Source of the DNA: JBFWIL01 sp050256015 | GTDB lineage: Bacteria; Bacteroidota; Bacteroidia; Bacteroidales; Prolixibacteraceae | DNA: 15,626 nt | Reading direction: 5' to 3' | NCBI GenBank assembly: GCA_050256015.1 | Contig: JBFWIL010000033.1 | Coordinates: 1 to 15,626 of the forward strand | Notes under the pieces: generated by a model | What the model was told of the DNA's origin: nothing | Databases searched by the model: none | The model's input: the letters and a program-made list of their open reading frames with translations, nothing else | Part shown: positions 13,853-15,626 of the stretch, in pieces | Layout of the letters: each line of letters begins with the position of its first letter | How positions within the stretch are numbered: the first letter of the stretch is position 1 | Position numbers and translations under genes: made by a program

Positions 13853-13873
13853 AAAAGGGCAAACGATGCCCTT
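13853..13873 (-). terminator. Hairpin directly after ftsZ (terminator or attenuator)
   Basis: AAGGGCA (13855-13861) and TGCCCTT (13867-13873) pair over 7 bp with a 5-nt loop, touching the ftsZ stop codon (13873-13875). On the minus strand the stem is followed by TTTT. It lies inside the 38-nt ftsZ-to-YqeY gap and could lower expression of the downstream gene relative to ftsZ. Confidence 0.5.
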
Positions 13874-15285
13874 CAATCCACATTATCATGCAAGTAGGAA
13901 TTGTTATCACGCAGTATGGTTTTGTCTTCGTCATCGGGAGAAAGGGAAAAACGGGAGAGTTTTTCCCCCATTTTTCTTCCAAGCCAGTCGGGCAGATTCA
14001 TCTTTTTTCTGCGATAAGCCGGAATATTTTCCAGCTCATCCACGACCTCATCTCCCGAATCGGAAAAGTCCATTTTTGTATTTATCTCCGGCTGGCCCGG
14101 ATTCCCGGCAGGCCTGCCATACAGCTCGTCAAATTCGTCTTTCATCCCGGCGCTGATCTCAAACTCAATGGTCCGCTGACCGGCTTTCCCGGCGGGGTCT
14201 TCATCCATTGTTTTAAGGCGGGCAGCAGCCGTCACCGGTGCCGGCTGTTGCTCATCCACCAGGGTATGGTAGGTCTTCTCCGTTTCCCGGCCTGCCATCA
14301 TTTCGGGAATGCTGCTCACGCTGAACCCGGTGGCAATCACCGTCACGGAAAGCTCATTGCCAAGTGCTTCGTCCACTCCGTTTCCCCAAATAAGATCGGC
14401 TTCATTCCCTGCTTTCGTCTGGATGTAGTCGGTAATCTGTCCGATCTCATCCATGGTTACTTCCTCGCTGCCGGAAGTAATATTCAGCAATATATTTTTG
14501 GCCCCCCGAATATCGTTATTATTCAGCAGGGGAGAATTCAATGCTTCCTCCACGGCTTTCAGTGCCCGGTCCTCTCCTTCTGCCCGTGCCGATCCCATCA
14601 GGGCCACCCCGCTCTTACGCATCACTGTTTCCACGTCGGCAAAATCGACGTTGATGTAGCCGGGAACCGTAATGATCTCGGCTATTCCCTTAGCTGCGGT
14701 AGTCAATACATTGTCGGCCTTGGAAAACGCCTCGGAAATACGGAAATCTCCGTACATCTCCCGGATTCGTTCGTTATTGATCACCAGCAAGGCATCCACA
14801 TGGCCTTCCATTTCGGAGATTCCGTCAATAGCCTGTTTGATACGCCGCCGTCCTTCATTGCGAAAAGGCAGTGTAACAATTCCCACGGTAAGGATATTCA
14901 GCTCCTTGCAGGCTTCGGCAATCACGGGTGCGGCACCCGTCCCTGTGCCGCCCCCCATTCCGGCCGTAATGAAGGCCATTTTGGTCAGAGGATCAACAGC
15001 CCGCTTAACATCCTCAATGTTTTCGATAGCAGCCTGCCGTCCTACTTCCGGCTTGTTGCCGGCCCCCCGACCTTCGGTCAGCGAGGCACCCAACTGGACC
15101 CGGACCGGTACCGGACTGTTGTGCAGAGCCTGGGCGTCGGTATTGCAAACCATAAAACCTACATCTTTAATACCGGCCGCATACATATGGTTTACTGCAT
15201 TTCCGCCCCCCCCGCCAACGCCAATCACCTTAATAATTGCCCCCGAGGCTTTCTCCAAATCAAAGTTCATTATTTCATTTCCCAT
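13873..15285 (-). CDS. ftsZ: Cell division protein FtsZ
   Basis: The tubulin-like GTPase that forms the cytokinetic ring. The 470-residue protein has a glycine-rich nucleotide loop VGGGGGNAVNHM (23-34), NTDAQAL (48-54), the tubulin signature GGGTGTGAAP (111-120), NEGRRRI (143-149) and the T7 catalytic loop NVDFADVETVM (212-222). The folded core ends near 322, followed by an acidic, variable linker (about 323-418). IPAYRRKK (421-428) is the likely C-terminal peptide that binds FtsA and other partners. About 42 further residues follow, basic (GRKMGEK) then acidic, ending LHDNVD; from memory this tail is typical of Bacteroidota. The ATG at 15283-15285 or the in-frame ATG five codons later could start translation. 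Run C8 at 15206-15213 encodes the glycine loop. Confidence 0.98.
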   Translation of the reverse strand: MGNEIMNFDLEKASGAIIKVIGVGGGGGNAVNHMYAAGIKDVGFMVCNTDAQALHNSPVPVRVQLGASLTEGRGAGNKPEVGRQAAIENIEDVKRAVDPLTKMAFITAGMGGGTGTGAAPVIAEACKELNILTVGIVTLPFRNEGRRRIKQAIDGISEMEGHVDALLVINNERIREMYGDFRISEAFSKADNVLTTAAKGIAEIITVPGYINVDFADVETVMRKSGVALMGSARAEGEDRALKAVEEALNSPLLNNNDIRGAKNILLNITSGSEEVTMDEIGQITDYIQTKAGNEADLIWGNGVDEALGNELSVTVIATGFSVSSIPEMMAGRETEKTYHTLVDEQQPAPVTAAARLKTMDEDPAGKAGQRTIEFEISAGMKDEFDELYGRPAGNPGQPEINTKMDFSDSGDEVVDELENIPAYRRKKMNLPDWLGRKMGEKLSRFSLSPDDEDKTILRDNNSYLHDNVD

Positions 15286-15349
15286 ACCCGTTTCCGTTTT
15301 TCAAATTCATTTCACGTGACCTTAACCGTTTTCACTGAAGACCTCCCGC

Positions 15350-15626
15350 TTATTTTTCATCCCCGGGCGGAGTGTCATGGTCGTCAAAAAACCGGTTAAA
15401 CTGGCGCAGGAACCAGTGTTCCGTATTCCCGTTATTCCGGTTTTCTCCGGTCGTCTGCAGATCCCGATCCTTCAAACGGTGTTTTTTCCCGGCTGTCGTT
15501 CTGCTCCGGATCGTATTTTTTTCTGCCGGACGTATCCGTTCAAGCACCTTTCCGTTTACCTGTTCAGGCCAATCCGTTTCCAAATCGATCTTCGGTTCCG
15601 ACAACTGATCGAGTACAAAAGTAGCA
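15350..15626 (-). CDS. ftsA: C-terminal fragment of probable cell division protein FtsA
   Basis: The minus-strand frame is open from the window edge to the TAA at 15350-15352, giving the last 91 residues with no start seen; the TTG at 15602-15604 is internal. Most of the fragment is charged and disordered-looking (rich in K, R, E and D). Near the end, HWFLRQFNRFFDD can form an amphipathic helix, like the membrane-targeting helix that closes FtsA. FtsA is the actin-like protein that tethers FtsZ to the inner membrane. The identification rests on that helix and on its place 64 nt upstream of ftsZ, where ftsA sits in the division cluster; the ATPase core lies outside the window. The basic linker is unusually rich for this part of the protein. 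Confidence 0.7.
   Translation of the reverse strand, partial: ATFVLDQLSEPKIDLETDWPEQVNGKVLERIRPAEKNTIRSRTTAGKKHRLKDRDLQTTGENRNNGNTEHWFLRQFNRFFDDHDTPPGDEK

Noticed and set aside
13632..14156. Plus-strand ORF of 174 codons across the YqeY/ftsZ junction
   Set aside because: It is a shadow of two well-supported minus-strand genes.
13888..15399. Plus-strand ORF of 503 codons, longer than FtsZ
   Set aside because: It is entirely antisense to ftsZ, shows no recognisable domains, and arises from the low stop density opposite GC-rich codons.
1..15626. CRISPR array, insertion sequence, prophage or attachment site
   Set aside because: I saw no regularly spaced direct repeats, transposase, integrase, phage gene or duplication flanking the tRNA.

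Overview
The window looks like a chromosomal stretch from a member of the Bacteroidota, most likely the order Bacteroidales. The reasons are: promoter boxes of the Bacteroidota -7 type (TAnnTTTG) ahead of aroB and aspS; mostly A/T-rich leaders with little sign of Shine-Dalgarno sites; an ExbB protein with a signal-peptide-like N-terminus followed by a small membrane protein and two ExbD paralogues; and an FtsZ with a long tail beyond its C-terminal peptide, followed by a GatB/YqeY protein. This assignment is inference from protein character and signals, not from a database search.

Layout. (1) 2-916 (+): the 3' part of a radical SAM/SPASM-type enzyme cut by the window edge. (2) 1021-2130 (-): dprA, convergent with it and separated by a hairpin. 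(3) 2306-4627 (+): the shikimate pair aroB-aroA, starting from a clear promoter. (4) 4709-5149 (-): tadA, convergent with aroA and divergent from aspS. (5) 5241-6995 (+): aspS, ending in a strong bidirectional terminator. (6) 7064-9441 (-): exbB, a four-helix membrane protein of unknown function, exbD and a second exbD; a proton-driven energiser module. (7) 9574-9661 (-): tRNA-Ser(GGA). (8) 9726-11550 (-): a TatD-family hydrolase and a type I L-asparaginase. (9) 11631-12965 (-): glutamate dehydrogenase. (10) 12966-13381: the only long gap (416 bp). (11) 13382-15626 (-): the end of the division cluster, ftsA (3' end only), ftsZ and a GatB/YqeY protein.

The genes are mostly core housekeeping: aromatic amino-acid synthesis, translation fidelity (AspRS, TadA, tRNA-Ser), nitrogen metabolism (asparaginase, glutamate dehydrogenase), DNA uptake/recombination, outer-membrane energisation and cell division. 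I see no prophage, IS element, CRISPR array or obvious defence system. The least explained region is the 416-bp gap after the GatB/YqeY gene. On the minus strand it holds a gene-like short reading frame split at a TTTCCCC heptamer, with a promoter-like pair before it and a small hairpin just after the shift site. This could be a decayed small gene, a sequencing indel, a plain GTG-started 59-residue ORF, or a programmed -1 frameshift.
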